Source: JASSUD01 sp031963045
GTDB lineage: Bacteria > Pseudomonadota > Gammaproteobacteria > Burkholderiales > Burkholderiaceae
NCBI GenBank assembly: GCA_031963045.1
Contig: JASSUK010000004.1
Span: 1-64,000, forward strand
Length of the DNA stretch: 64,000 nt
Reading direction: 5' to 3'
The translations under genes and the position numbers were made by a program. Below, piece after piece: positions 44,404-53,365 of the stretch (position 1 is its first letter; each line of letters opens with the position of its first letter). The notes beneath the pieces are model-generated. The model had not been told where the DNA came from and searched no databases. It saw only the letters and a program-made list of their open reading frames with translations.

Positions 44404-45891
44404 ATGATGTTCGATAAATTTCGAGATGCAGCAAACCGTTGGTTTGGGTGCAGTAGCACACATATAGCTTCTAGCGAATGCGATACAAATAAAGTGCTAC
44501 CCCAAAAATCTCCTATAAAACACAAATTGCTTCGTGTCGGGAACTTCAATATATTCTTAAAAAAAGAAAAAGAAGAACCCACTAAACTCTCTAAAAAAAA
44601 TGTTTCGGAAAAATCATTGCCGAGCATTTCCCACTCATCATCAAAACCAAAATTTTTTTCAGGGAATACTTCTTATGGAACTATTGAAGAGCTAAATGAT
44701 ATAAAACATCTAGAAAATGTATTTTTTAGCAAAATAAAAAATGAACAGATTGACGAGTTACAGCTCTATCAGAAAAAAGCGCTTGCAGGCAGTGGAAATC
44801 TTAAAAAAGAATATCATCCACTCAAAGATTATTTAGTACAGAGAACTGTTTTGGGTCGGAAAATTGATGATAAAAATAAGCTTGCCACGCTTATAAATGG
44901 ACAGCAAAGCATTATTGATACTAAAAAATCTTTGCCCGGTGGCAGAGGAAATGTCATTCCCGATATGGAGCAAACAAACTTTGATTCTCTTGCTGGAAAA
45001 ATAGTAGCTCAAAATATACAAACATCATTAATATCAGCTTTATTTGATCCGCCTAATAAAAAGAATGAAATATGGTTGGCATATTGGCCAGATGGTTTCA
45101 TAGAAAAAGCAATTGACACGATCAAAGATCCGGTTGAACGCGAGGAAATATTATATCGAACGGCAACTGCTGGCGCTGCTTTATGGGCGGAAAGCGGTAC
45201 CTGTGACGACTATTCCGTACTATCAGCGGCTTATCACGCTTCTAGGCTTAGCGATGGACTATCTGTAACAAGAACAGGATCTTCTAAGCCCATGGATCAT
45301 GGGTGGACTGAGCAAGGTGGGGCTGTAATAGATGCTTGGGCGCAAGGGCCTGCCATATTAAAAGAAGACGCTAATCCTGTATATGAGAGCGAGCAACAAA
45401 AGAGTTATGCATTTTCCCTTGATCAATCTTCTGGAAAATTATTACTGGAAGGTGCAAATGGAATAGCGGCTGCGTTGCGAAGCGATACGAAAATGCATTC
45501 TAAGCTGATGAAGTATAGAGAAGAGCAGAAACAATTGAAAATTGAAAAGGTTAAAAATAATACATGGAACTATAAAAATAATAAAAACTATTTTAATCCA
45601 ATGTCTGTGTTTAATAAGGAATTTATTAAGAAATCGAAAGAAGCACTGAGCATTTTGAAGGCGACTAGATTAAAATTAAAAACCAATGAGAAAAGCATAC
45701 AAGAGGCTAAAGAAATAATATCGAATGAAAGGAAAGTAGATATGTTATTACACTCTATACTAGAAGTAGGCGCTCATAGAGACTTAGGGTTGAATATTAT
45801 GAGCGCAGTCTCGTCTATTTCCGTGTCAGATGTAAAACAACAGAATTCCGTAGTTGGCCTTGAAGAAGTCCAAAAAACCTCGCCAGGATAA
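44404..45891 (+). CDS. Candidate type III effector with Cys-His-Asp triad
   Basis: A 495-residue orphan that I cannot name. The N-terminal ~130 residues are polar, Ser/Lys-rich and without a signal peptide, as in type III effectors. Residues 265-315 hold a transglutaminase-like arrangement: Cys267 in SGTCDDYS, His299 in MDHGWTEQ and Asp310 in VIDAWAQGPA. Similar spacing is found in HopX/XopE-type effectors of the transglutaminase superfamily, so a host-directed protease or acyl-transfer activity is plausible. The C-terminal ~120 residues are Lys-rich and helical. The gene is much more AT-rich than its neighbours and lies between two copies of the YccA 3' end. The second ATG (44407) is an equally good start. 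Confidence 0.7.
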   Translation: MMFDKFRDAANRWFGCSSTHIASSECDTNKVLPQKSPIKHKLLRVGNFNIFLKKEKEEPTKLSKKNVSEKSLPSISHSSSKPKFFSGNTSYGTIEELNDIKHLENVFFSKIKNEQIDELQLYQKKALAGSGNLKKEYHPLKDYLVQRTVLGRKIDDKNKLATLINGQQSIIDTKKSLPGGRGNVIPDMEQTNFDSLAGKIVAQNIQTSLISALFDPPNKKNEIWLAYWPDGFIEKAIDTIKDPVEREEILYRTATAGAALWAESGTCDDYSVLSAAYHASRLSDGLSVTRTGSSKPMDHGWTEQGGAVIDAWAQGPAILKEDANPVYESEQQKSYAFSLDQSSGKLLLEGANGIAAALRSDTKMHSKLMKYREEQKQLKIEKVKNNTWNYKNNKNYFNPMSVFNKEFIKKSKEALSILKATRLKLKTNEKSIQEAKEIISNERKVDMLLHSILEVGAHRDLGLNIMSAVSSISVSDVKQQNSVVGLEEVQKTSPG

Positions 45892-45907
45892 CCCTGGCGA
45901 GGTTTTT
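45873..45907 (+). terminator. Terminator overlapping the candidate effector stop codon
   Basis: AAAAACCTCGCCAGG pairs with CCTGGCGAGGTTTTT (45893-45907); the loop contains the stop codon. A closely similar hairpin plus flanking bases recurs at 46768-46799. Confidence 0.85.
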
Positions 45908-45916
45908 ATCTATGGT

Positions 45917-46253
45917 AATGGCTTTTCATGGGCGTTATTGTTTTAATAGTCGCCTCTATCGCCAATATTTGGCTGCATCTGGCCGCCCTTGCCCTGACCG
46001 TTTCAGTCATGGCCATCCTGATCTTCTCAGCCTATATGCTCTTTGATGTACGGCGTGTGGTGAACGGAGGAGAAACCAACTATATTGCTGCGACGCTAGC
46101 TATTTACCTTGATATTTATAATGTGTTTGTCAATTTGCTATCGTTGTTGGGTATTTTTGGCGGGAATCGGGAATAACTTTCCTCTTATACAATAAAATTA
46201 TCGCAGCACTTTGACTAAAAGGGCTTGGCATGACTGCCAAGCCCTTTTTTCGT
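45917..46253 (+). pseudogene. Duplicate of the YccA-like gene 3' end and terminator
   Basis: This 337-bp segment copies 43920-44256 without gaps and with only about five substitutions by eye. It contains the last ~86 codons of the YccA-like gene and its terminator but no start region. An in-frame ATG would give an 82-residue membrane fragment, which is unlikely to be functional. Confidence 0.93.
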
Positions 46254-46317
46254 TCGTGAGAATTAGAAAATTCATAAATTACACGGCTTGGCGCCCATTC
46301 TCTCAATTTCGCACCAA

Positions 46318-46400
46318 CCTAAATGGGGCAATAACAACAATTAAATAGGGTAATTTTGCAAATAATACCCCATTTAAACGGTGTTATTACCCCATTTAAA
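46318..46400. promoter_or_regulatory. Repeated operator-like motif upstream of Fic remnant
   Basis: ACCCCATTTAAA occurs at 46367-46378 and 46389-46400, exactly 22 bp apart, about two helical turns. Inverted forms CTAAATGGGGC (near 46318) and TTAAATAGGGTAA (46341) lie just upstream. This looks like a cluster of binding sites for a regulator controlling the downstream gene. Confidence 0.5.
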
Positions 46401-46420
46401 TACCGCGGACTTACATTTCT

Positions 46421-46580
46421 ATGCACTCGCTTACACCTGAATACCTTACCTCACTTCGCTACGATGGCACTCAGTTAGCGACGCTGCGCGCGTTAGGGGA
46501 GTATCAGGGCAAGCAGCAACTATACGCAGCCCAATCTATTGAGCGGCTCAAAAAGGCACCAGCCGCCACGCGGGCTTTCT
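46421..46580 (+). pseudogene. N-terminal remnant of a Fic-family protein
   Basis: The translated start (LTPEYLTSLRYDGTQLATLR, then ALGEYQGKQQLY) matches the N-terminal domain of Fic proteins, which continues into the VEST(E)SSNRIEG inhibitory helix in intact copies. Here similarity fades after about 50 codons, a family A repeat begins at 46627, and no Fic active-site motif (HPFxxGNGR) is present. It is a truncated remnant of an AMP-transferase-type gene. Confidence 0.65.
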
Positions 46581-46626
46581 ACATAAGACAAACTATATAT
46601 CCAAATACGATCAACAAAAGTTTCTC

Positions 46627-46703
46627 ACTGATGTTACGCATATATTCAAGAAGACTGTGGTTTGCATGTTGGGGTTCCTTCGTCACCGCCAACCTACCGT
46701 TCT
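46627..46703. repeat. Family A repeat, partial copy
   Basis: It begins with ACTGATGTTACGCA and runs through GCATGTTGGGGTTCCTTCG to CCAACCTACCG. It lies just past the Fic remnant. Confidence 0.8.
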
Positions 46704-46767
46704 TTGCTTTTTCTTGTGGTTATGGAAGGTTTGCCATCCGTATTTTGGCTCAGTGGAGCCCCCAAAA

Positions 46768-46799
46768 AAAACCTCGCCAGGCTTATCCCGGCGAGGTTT
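46768..46799. terminator. Terminator-like hairpin after pbpG-like gene
   Basis: AACCTCGCCAGG pairs with CCCGGCGAGGTT, with an A run on the left and TTTATATC on the right. The hairpin and its flanks resemble 45871-45917 closely. It faces the end of the pbpG-like gene. Confidence 0.7.
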
Positions 46800-46832
46800 A
46801 TATCTATAGTGCTTGTACAGTAATTAAATAAT

Positions 46833-48113
46833 TTAATTCTGGCTCACTAAAGTGGAGGTACTAGCTCTGTTATTGCCCGTTGCCGCATAAGTACTCTGCT
46901 TAGTTACCCATGTGCGGATACGTAGAGCATCAGCGAAGCGGGAGTATTTTCCGCTTGAGTCAAGTAGCACCATGATTAAGGGGCGACCTGCTACCGTGGC
47001 CTGCATAACCAAGCACTCGCCTGCTTCGTTAATAAAGCCTGTTTTTTGCAAACCGATGGGGAAAGCAGTGATGCGCTTGATGAGTGCATTGCTGTTTTTG
47101 TAATGCAAGGTCTTTTGGCCGGTGAATACATTGTGGCTAGTATCCGTTGAGAATTTACGGACCAATGGGTATTGGTAGGCCATATTCACCATTTTTGCGA
47201 GATCCCGTGCACTCGATACATTATGACTCGTGAGCCCAGTTGGATCGACAAAATGGGTGTCATGCATCCCTAATGCCATTGCCTTTGCATTCATCGCGGC
47301 AACACATGCCGCTTTGCCACCTGGGTAGTAGTTTGCCAAGCTAGAGGCAGCACGGTTTTCAGAAGACATTAATGCGATATGCAGCATGTCTTCACGAGAT
47401 AAACGAGAGCCTATGCTTAGGCGGGAATGGGTACCTTTTTGAAAATCTCTATCTCCATTCGTTACCTGAAGCATATCGGTGAGCGACTGCTGCGCATCAA
47501 GCACGACCATGGCAGTCATTAACTTGCTAATAGAGGCGATAGGCAATACTGCTCGTGAATTTTTATCGACAAGTAGCTCATTGGTCTCTTGATCGATCAC
47601 ATAGGCGACTGCTGAGTTTAACGCCAAGGCATCTGGCGTTTTATGCAACCCAAAAGCGCGTCCCTGCGAGAGGGGTCGAGCCCGAGCGGGGGTAAACATC
47701 ACCTTTCGCATTCCCGACGATTTTTCTACCCCTTTTGTGCGCGCATGCATAACAGGCCGGTGCACTCGCGCTGCCTTGGCTATTTTTCTGCCAGACTTAC
47801 GCGCTTTTTTCTTTTTAGCACTCCCTTTCGCACCCCCTTTCTTTTTCTGTGCCACAGCAGTCTTTTTTGTCTGCTTTTTTTCACTGGCTTGGGCTGGTGA
47901 AGAGGTAGAAGGTGGGGCCGATGAGGTAGCAGGCAAGGTAAAAACAGGCTCCTTGGCCAATACCGGCGTAGCTGGGCCAAGCATCACGGTAAAAGCCAGC
48001 AGTGTACCCATACACCGCGTATAGATCCGTGTAGTGTAGTGTGCAATCCATGGACGCACCCTAGCACCTCCGTATTGCGCATGCGCTTTGCGCTTTCCTT
48101 GGGCTGGATTCAT
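46833..48113 (-). CDS. pbpG: D-alanyl-D-alanine endopeptidase (PBP7-type)
   Basis: A 426-residue low-molecular-weight penicillin-binding protein cutting peptidoglycan cross-links. A signal peptide (TLLAFTVMLGPATPVLA, ~residue 52) is followed by a long Lys/Ala-rich basic linker (~75-125), then the serine peptidase domain with SISK (~194-197), SSEN (~250) and KTG (~358). The basic linker is unusual. Its start overlaps the stop of a possible small upstream ORF by ATGA. Confidence 0.9.
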   Translation of the reverse strand: MNPAQGKRKAHAQYGGARVRPWIAHYTTRIYTRCMGTLLAFTVMLGPATPVLAKEPVFTLPATSSAPPSTSSPAQASEKKQTKKTAVAQKKKGGAKGSAKKKKARKSGRKIAKAARVHRPVMHARTKGVEKSSGMRKVMFTPARARPLSQGRAFGLHKTPDALALNSAVAYVIDQETNELLVDKNSRAVLPIASISKLMTAMVVLDAQQSLTDMLQVTNGDRDFQKGTHSRLSIGSRLSREDMLHIALMSSENRAASSLANYYPGGKAACVAAMNAKAMALGMHDTHFVDPTGLTSHNVSSARDLAKMVNMAYQYPLVRKFSTDTSHNVFTGQKTLHYKNSNALIKRITAFPIGLQKTGFINEAGECLVMQATVAGRPLIMVLLDSSGKYSRFADALRIRTWVTKQSTYAATGNNRASTSTLVSQN

Positions 48114-48286
48114 TTTTTCTTCACTAAGTTAAAAAAGCTATGCCCATTTTTTACACTCGGGCTCACAAAGCCAAAAAACAACTTGCCATACAGCAAGCAT
48201 AGAAGCACTGTGAGAAGCGAAGCGCTTAAAAACAGAAATCTTGTTGCAAAATACGTACTCTCAGAGAGAAGTTTGGTTTCTGACAT
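48110..48286 (-). CDS. Possible 58-residue single-span membrane protein
   Basis: A short ORF with one hydrophobic helix (FATRFLFLSASLLTVLLCLL) and a basic tail ending LVKKK. It starts 17 bp after ruvC and its TGA overlaps the pbpG-like ATG, an arrangement typical of coupled genes. No family is recognised, and it may be a chance ORF. Confidence 0.35.
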   Translation of the reverse strand: MSETKLLSESTYFATRFLFLSASLLTVLLCLLYGKLFFGFVSPSVKNGHSFFNLVKKK

Positions 48287-48302
48287 GCTTTTGAACGGAT
48301 TC

Positions 48303-48788
48303 TTACAGCCCGATTCCGACACCTGCTTTTGTATGGGTATGGCACAGCGCCACCGCCAAAGCATCTGCAGCATCGCTTCCTGGCAGCCCATCGAGATGTA
48401 AAAGTCGCGCTACCATTTCTTGTACCTGTATTTTGCTGGCATGTCCGTAGCCAACCACGGCCTTTTTAAGTTGTAGAGCCGTGTATTCATGCACAGAAAG
48501 CCCACCAGCAACAAGCCCACAGAGCGCAGCTCCGCGGGCTTGGCCTAAAAGCAAAGTGGATTGAGGGTTAACATTGACAAATACTTTTTCGATCGCTGCT
48601 TCATCAGGTTGATACTGCTCGATTAAGGTCGCGAGACTAGTAAAAATCACTTTCAAGCGCTCAGCCAGAGACTGATGCGCGGAAGTTTTAATCACCCCGC
48701 TAGCTAGGTAATGCGTCTGTCGGCCTACACATTGGATGACTCCAAAGCCCGTCGCACGCAAACCGGGATCAATCCCGATAATTTTCAT
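48303..48788 (-). CDS. ruvC: Holliday junction resolvase RuvC
   Basis: A 161-residue endonuclease cutting Holliday junctions with RuvAB. The four catalytic acids are present: Asp7 (IGIDPGL), Glu67 (AAIEKVFVN), Asp139 and Asp142 (GSDAADALAVA). It is slightly shorter than the usual ~175-180 residues at the C terminus. ruvA/ruvB are not adjacent, and purH, its usual neighbour, is 22 kb away. Its start overlaps the uvrB end by 20 bp. Confidence 0.94.
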   Translation of the reverse strand: MKIIGIDPGLRATGFGVIQCVGRQTHYLASGVIKTSAHQSLAERLKVIFTSLATLIEQYQPDEAAIEKVFVNVNPQSTLLLGQARGAALCGLVAGGLSVHEYTALQLKKAVVGYGHASKIQVQEMVARLLHLDGLPGSDAADALAVALCHTHTKAGVGIGL

Positions 48789-50970
48789 CCGTCACGCCCT
48801 CCACGCTAGCGCCAAAAATGCGCGCTTTTAGCGCAGTGAGTTGGTCACGTACTTGTGCTGCTTTTTCAAATTCTAAGTTTTTCGAATGATCCGCCATTTG
48901 TTTTTCAAGCTGTTTGAGCGCTTTGGCGAGCTGCTTTTCATTCATGGATTCAAAATGCGCTTGATCTGCTGCCCGTATTTGATCTGCTTTATATTGAGTA
49001 CGCGCATCCTGAACATTGTATACGCCATCGATAATATCTTTAATCCGCTTGACCACGCCTGTTGGCGTAATGCCATGCTCTAGATTATGCGCTTGCTGTT
49101 TAACTCGGCGACGGTTCGTCTCGGCTATGGCTCGCTTCATAGAGTCTGTCTGCTTATCCGCATACAAAATCGCTCGCCCATGGACATTACGAGCAGCACG
49201 ACCAATTGTTTGAATTAAAGAGCGCTCTGCACGCAAAAAACCTTCTTTATCAGCATCGAAAATAGCCACTAAAGACACTTCTGGAATATCTAACCCTTCG
49301 CGCAGCAAATTAATACCTACTAATACATCAAATGCGCCTAAACGCAAATCTCGAATAATCTCTACACGCTCTACGGTATCAATATCACTATGCACATAGC
49401 GTACTTTCACTCCATGTTCGGCGAGAAATTCGGTAAGTTGCTCGGCCATGCGTTTGGTCAGTACGGTAATGAGTACCCGTTCCCTTACTTCGACCCGTTT
49501 ATGAATTTCATTTAATACATCATCCACTTGGGTGCGCGCGGGACGAACCTCAATTTCAGGATCCACCAACCCAGTTGGGCGCACCACCTGCTCGACGACT
49601 TGGCTGGTTATACCTTGCTCATACGCAGCGGGTGTAGCAGAGACAAAAATGACTTGGCGCACCTTTTGCTCAAATTCAGCAAATTTTAAAGGTCGATTAT
49701 CTAATGCACAGGGCAAGCGGAAGCCGTAGTTGACCAGATTTTCTTTACGCGCGCGATCCCCGTTATACATCCCATTGAGCTGCCCAATTAGTACATGGGA
49801 TTCATCCAAGCACATCAATGCATCAGCAGGTAAATAGTCTATTAGCGTAGGAGGCGGCTCTCCGGGAAGGGCACCGGACAGATGGCGAGAATAATTTTCA
49901 ATCCCTTTGCAAAACCCAAGCTCCTGGAGCATTTCTAGATCAAAACGTGTGCGTTGTTCTAAGCGCTGTGCTTCAACCAGTTTGCCGTCTGCGTGGAAGT
50001 ATTCCAGGCGTTCGCGCAATTCATCTTTAATGGCATCTATCGCCCTTAAAACCGTATCGCGCGGAGTTACGTAATGTGAAGAAGGGTATACCGTAAAGCG
50101 AGTAAGGCTGTGCTCGACTCGCCCGGTCAGCGGATCAAATAAATACAATGCATCGATTTCATCGTCAAAAAGCTCAATACGTACTGCGCGCTGGGCATGC
50201 TCAGCAGGAAAAACATCAATAGTTTCCCCACGCACTCGAAAGGTTCCGCGCTGGAAATCCATATCGTTGCGGGTATATTGCATGGTAATAAGCTGCGCGA
50301 TGACTTCACGATGCGGCAGTTTGTCACCCACCCGCATCGTTAAAATCATGCGGTGGTATTCGCTTGGATTGCCTATCCCGTAAATAGCAGAAACCGTGGC
50401 TACAATCACCACATCGCGTCGCTCGAGCAGGCTCTTTGTCGCTGAGAGACGCATTTGCTCAATATGTTCATTGATCGAGGAATCTTTCTCAATAAACACA
50501 TCGCGGTGAGGAACATACGCTTCAGGTTGGTAGTAATCGTAATACGATACAAAATACTCTACTGCGTTGCGCGGAAAAAATTCCCTAAATTCAGAATACA
50601 GCTGGGCCGCGAGCGTTTTATTTGGCGCAAATACAATGGCAGGCCGACCCAGGCGGGCGATTACATTGGCCATCGTATAGGTTTTGCCTGAACCCGTTAC
50701 CCCAAGCAGCGTTTGAAAAGATAAACCTTCTTGCACGCCCTCCACCAACTGCGCAATAGCGGTAGGCTGGTCACCGGCAGGCTCATAGAGTTGGTAAAGT
50801 TCATAGGGTGAATCGGGAAAACGGACAAATCGGCTTTCATCTTGCTTAGCCTCTCCTTCCAAACCGCTGTGTTGGGAAGGAGGCAAATCATCTTCGGCCG
50901 GCCCATATGCGCTTGCAGCGGACTCTTGACGGGTTTGGTTATCGGATTGCTTCACTGCTTTTCGACGCAT
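48769..50970 (-). CDS. uvrB: Excinuclease ABC subunit UvrB
   Basis: A 733-residue damage-verification helicase of nucleotide excision repair. It has Walker A GVTGSGKTYT, the beta-hairpin region YYDYYQPEAYVP, DESHV, helicase motif VI QTIGRAARN and the C-terminal UVR domain (LEKQMADHSKNLEFEKAAQVRD). ATG 50970 leaves a ~45-residue charged N-terminal extension before the conserved FPDSPYELYQ; a start further upstream is open but not supported. It is divergent from tyrB, as in Burkholderia. Confidence 0.96.
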   Translation of the reverse strand: MRRKAVKQSDNQTRQESAASAYGPAEDDLPPSQHSGLEGEAKQDESRFVRFPDSPYELYQLYEPAGDQPTAIAQLVEGVQEGLSFQTLLGVTGSGKTYTMANVIARLGRPAIVFAPNKTLAAQLYSEFREFFPRNAVEYFVSYYDYYQPEAYVPHRDVFIEKDSSINEHIEQMRLSATKSLLERRDVVIVATVSAIYGIGNPSEYHRMILTMRVGDKLPHREVIAQLITMQYTRNDMDFQRGTFRVRGETIDVFPAEHAQRAVRIELFDDEIDALYLFDPLTGRVEHSLTRFTVYPSSHYVTPRDTVLRAIDAIKDELRERLEYFHADGKLVEAQRLEQRTRFDLEMLQELGFCKGIENYSRHLSGALPGEPPPTLIDYLPADALMCLDESHVLIGQLNGMYNGDRARKENLVNYGFRLPCALDNRPLKFAEFEQKVRQVIFVSATPAAYEQGITSQVVEQVVRPTGLVDPEIEVRPARTQVDDVLNEIHKRVEVRERVLITVLTKRMAEQLTEFLAEHGVKVRYVHSDIDTVERVEIIRDLRLGAFDVLVGINLLREGLDIPEVSLVAIFDADKEGFLRAERSLIQTIGRAARNVHGRAILYADKQTDSMKRAIAETNRRRVKQQAHNLEHGITPTGVVKRIKDIIDGVYNVQDARTQYKADQIRAADQAHFESMNEKQLAKALKQLEKQMADHSKNLEFEKAAQVRDQLTALKARIFGASVEGVTDENYRD

Positions 50971-51101
50971 AGTAGCTTCAACTTGATTAGGATAACGCTC
51001 TAGATTGTGGTTTATATGCACCTGCTTTTCACACCACTGTACATTAAGCTCTAAAATCACGTTTTTTTTTGAGAATTGCCTCGGCATTTCCAATGGCCTC
51101 A

Positions 51102-51133
51102 CAGGGCGTGTCCTCAATGGAGGGCATACCCTA
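51102..51133. repeat. Two adjacent short-palindrome variants
   Basis: AGGGCGTGTCCT (51102-51113) and AGGGCATACCCTA (51121-51133) are both variants of TAGGGCATGCCCTA. They lie in the divergent uvrB-tyrB promoter region. Confidence 0.5.
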
Positions 51134-51213
51134 CCAAAACCTGCAATTTTAGAGAGCCTTTACCTGAAAATGCAGTTTCCTTTTTTATTTACCTTTTGTC
51201 TTTAGAGCTCATC

Positions 51214-52455
51214 ATGACTTCCCACTCTTTTTTCACCGATCTCGAACTAGCGCCTGGCGACCCTATTCTAGGGCTGAACGAGGCTTTTCAAGCGGATACG
51301 CGCACGGGCAAAGTGAATTTGGGTATCGGAGTCTATACGAATGAGCAAGGGCGCCTTCCTATATTAAAAGCCGTGCAGCAGGCTGAGCTAGAACAAGTGC
51401 AAGCAGCGCTGCCACGTGGATATCTCCCTATCCAAGGCACGCAAGCGTACACGCAAGCGGTGCAAGCGCTTGTTTTTGGAGAACATTCCCGCCCTCGTCA
51501 AAACGGTTGCATTACCACGGTACAAACACTGGGTGGAACCGGTGCATTAAGAGTCGGAGCTGATTTCTTTAAGCGCATGTTTTACTCTGCACTCCCTGCC
51601 ACTAGCGCTGCTTCCGCCAAACCACGCGTAGCGATTAGCACGCCGAGCTGGGAAAACCATCGTGCTATTTTTGAAGCGGTAGGCTTTGAAGTAATAGACT
51701 ACCCTTATTACGATGCTAAAAACCATTGCGTCGATATCGAAGGACTTATTCGCGCCTTTGAAAGCTATGCGCCTGGCACCCTAGTATTGTTACATGCCTG
51801 CTGCCATAACCCTACCGGCGTAGATCTGAGCAAAGAGCAATGGCTGCGCATTATCAGTACTTTGCAAGCGCGCCAACTGGTCCCCTTCTTAGATATGGCC
51901 TATCAAGGTTTTAGTGCAGATCTCGATACCGATGCCCAAGCCATACGCCTATGCGCTGAAGCGGGCCTGCCTACATGGGTAGCCAACTCCTTCTCCAAAA
52001 CCTTTTCATTGTATGGCGAGCGCGTTGGAGCGTTGTCTATTGTAACGAATAGCCCAGATGAAGCTGCACGCGTGCTCTCGCAGGTTAAACAAGTCATCCG
52101 CAGCAACTACTCCAACCCGCCTACACACGGTGCTGCGTTAGTCTCCCGCATATTGACCACACCTGCCTTGCGCACGCTTTGGGAAGAAGAGCTCACCGAA
52201 ATGCGCGAACGTATTCACAGCATGCGCCACGCGCTGGTAGATGCCCTCAAGCAACTTGGCGTATCGCACGATTTTGATTTTGTACGACGTCAGTGTGGGA
52301 TGTTTTCTTATTCTGGGCTGAGTGGTGCACAAGTAGATCGCCTGCGCGAAGCATTTGGATTTTATGCGGTACGCACAGGGCGCATTTGCATTGCTGCGTT
52401 AAATACTAGCAATATTGAACGCGTTGCCGTGGGTATTGCGTCTGTTTTAGTTTAA
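51214..52455 (+). CDS. tyrB: Aromatic amino acid aminotransferase (class I)
   Basis: A 413-residue PLP aminotransferase of the aspartate/aromatic family. PLP lysine is Lys262 in NSFSKTFSLYGERVG; HACCHNPTGVD (~193-203), FLDMAYQGF (~228) and the C-terminal arginine in TGRICIAALN are present. It likely makes tyrosine, phenylalanine and possibly aspartate. ATG 51214 gives the normal start. Confidence 0.93.
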   Translation: MTSHSFFTDLELAPGDPILGLNEAFQADTRTGKVNLGIGVYTNEQGRLPILKAVQQAELEQVQAALPRGYLPIQGTQAYTQAVQALVFGEHSRPRQNGCITTVQTLGGTGALRVGADFFKRMFYSALPATSAASAKPRVAISTPSWENHRAIFEAVGFEVIDYPYYDAKNHCVDIEGLIRAFESYAPGTLVLLHACCHNPTGVDLSKEQWLRIISTLQARQLVPFLDMAYQGFSADLDTDAQAIRLCAEAGLPTWVANSFSKTFSLYGERVGALSIVTNSPDEAARVLSQVKQVIRSNYSNPPTHGAALVSRILTTPALRTLWEEELTEMRERIHSMRHALVDALKQLGVSHDFDFVRRQCGMFSYSGLSGAQVDRLREAFGFYAVRTGRICIAALNTSNIERVAVGIASVLV

Positions 52456-52571
52456 TCTCTGAGCCGGGATAAGGAACGCCCCCCATTCGCTCTAAGTGGG
52501 CGAAAAACTGCTCGTGTAAGCGAAGCAACATGCAAGGAGATAGCCAGATAGACGACTGGCTCTTCTACAAT

Positions 52572-52610
52572 AAGCACTGCTGGTTTATGTATGAACCGCA
52601 GTGCTTTTTT
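52572..52610 (+). terminator. Intrinsic terminator of tyrB
   Basis: AAGCACTGCTGGTT pairs with AACCGCAGTGCTT (one bulged base), followed by TTTTTTT-like sequence. The 52456-52571 stretch before it shows nothing. Confidence 0.8.
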
Positions 52611-52637
52611 TACAGCATTTTTTATTGTATGTAACCT

Positions 52638-52866
52638 ACTGATGTTACGCATATTGTAGAACGGCGAATTGTTGATAGGCTGAGCGCAAAGATTAAAAGT
52701 GGGTGGTATGCATGTTGGGGTTCGTGCCTCACCACCAACCTACCGAGATGGCTATGAAAAGGGTTCTATCAAACGCTACCAACCACAAGAAAAGCAAAGA
52801 ACGGTAGGTTGGTGGTGAGGCACGAACCCCAACCACTGTCTTTTTGAATACCTGCGTAACATCGGT
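52638..52866. repeat. Family A repeat, full copy with terminal inverted repeats
   Basis: A 229-bp element from ACTGATGTTACGCA to TGCGTAACATCGGT (one mismatch to the perfect inverted repeat). Two opposed cores and the GGGTTCTATCAAAC tract lie inside. It ends 24 bp before the CesT-like gene and may carry part of its promoter region. Confidence 0.85.
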
Positions 52867-52889
52867 AACCTATTTTAAATCACACAAAC

Positions 52890-53345
52890 ATGAGTGCTGA
52901 ACGCTACGAAGAATTATTGCTGGACCTCTGCGAAGTAGTGGGTTTTGGTAATCCACAGTACGTGCTCGAGACGCGCTCCATGGAGGTAGAGGGGTTCGAT
53001 GTACAGTTTGAGCATTTTGAAGAAGATGAGCATGCTATTTATTTAAATTTTCACTATGGCACGGTCACAGCTGGACGTACCTTGGTGGTTTTTCGGCTTA
53101 TGCTAGAAGCCAATCTGATGATTTATGCGCAAGATCAAGCGCAGCTTGGCGTGGATGCAGAAAGCGGTGGCGCCATTTTAATCGTGCGCGTGATTATGTC
53201 AGATGAAGTGAATGGAGCGTGGCTGGCTGATTTATTAGGCCACTATACAGAGCATGGCCGCTATTGGAAAAAAAATATTTTCGAAGCTAGCGATCAAATG
53301 TTTGAAAATATTGCCTCTGGGCAGTTTATGTGGATTCAGGCTTGA
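52890..53345 (+). CDS. CesT/Tir-type type III secretion chaperone
   Basis: A 151-residue acidic protein with the class I chaperone look: N-terminal helix YEELLLDLCEVVGFGNP, central beta strands (GFDVQFEHFEEDEHAIYLNF) and a C-terminal helix. Such chaperones bind effector N termini and present them to the secretion ATPase. It is encoded at the edge of the hrpG/hrpB locus beside two effector candidates, which may be its clients. I saw no hrpII box upstream. Confidence 0.7.
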   Translation: MSAERYEELLLDLCEVVGFGNPQYVLETRSMEVEGFDVQFEHFEEDEHAIYLNFHYGTVTAGRTLVVFRLMLEANLMIYAQDQAQLGVDAESGGAILIVRVIMSDEVNGAWLADLLGHYTEHGRYWKKNIFEASDQMFENIASGQFMWIQA

Positions 53346-53365
53346 ATGGTTTTATAATATTCTTT

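Noticed and set aside
45928..46176. An 82-residue membrane protein ORF
   Set aside because: It is the duplicated 3' end of the YccA-like gene without its own start signals.
46681..46767. Coding continuation of the Fic remnant to about 46831
   Set aside because: The frame runs through a family A repeat and a terminator hairpin and shows no Fic motifs.
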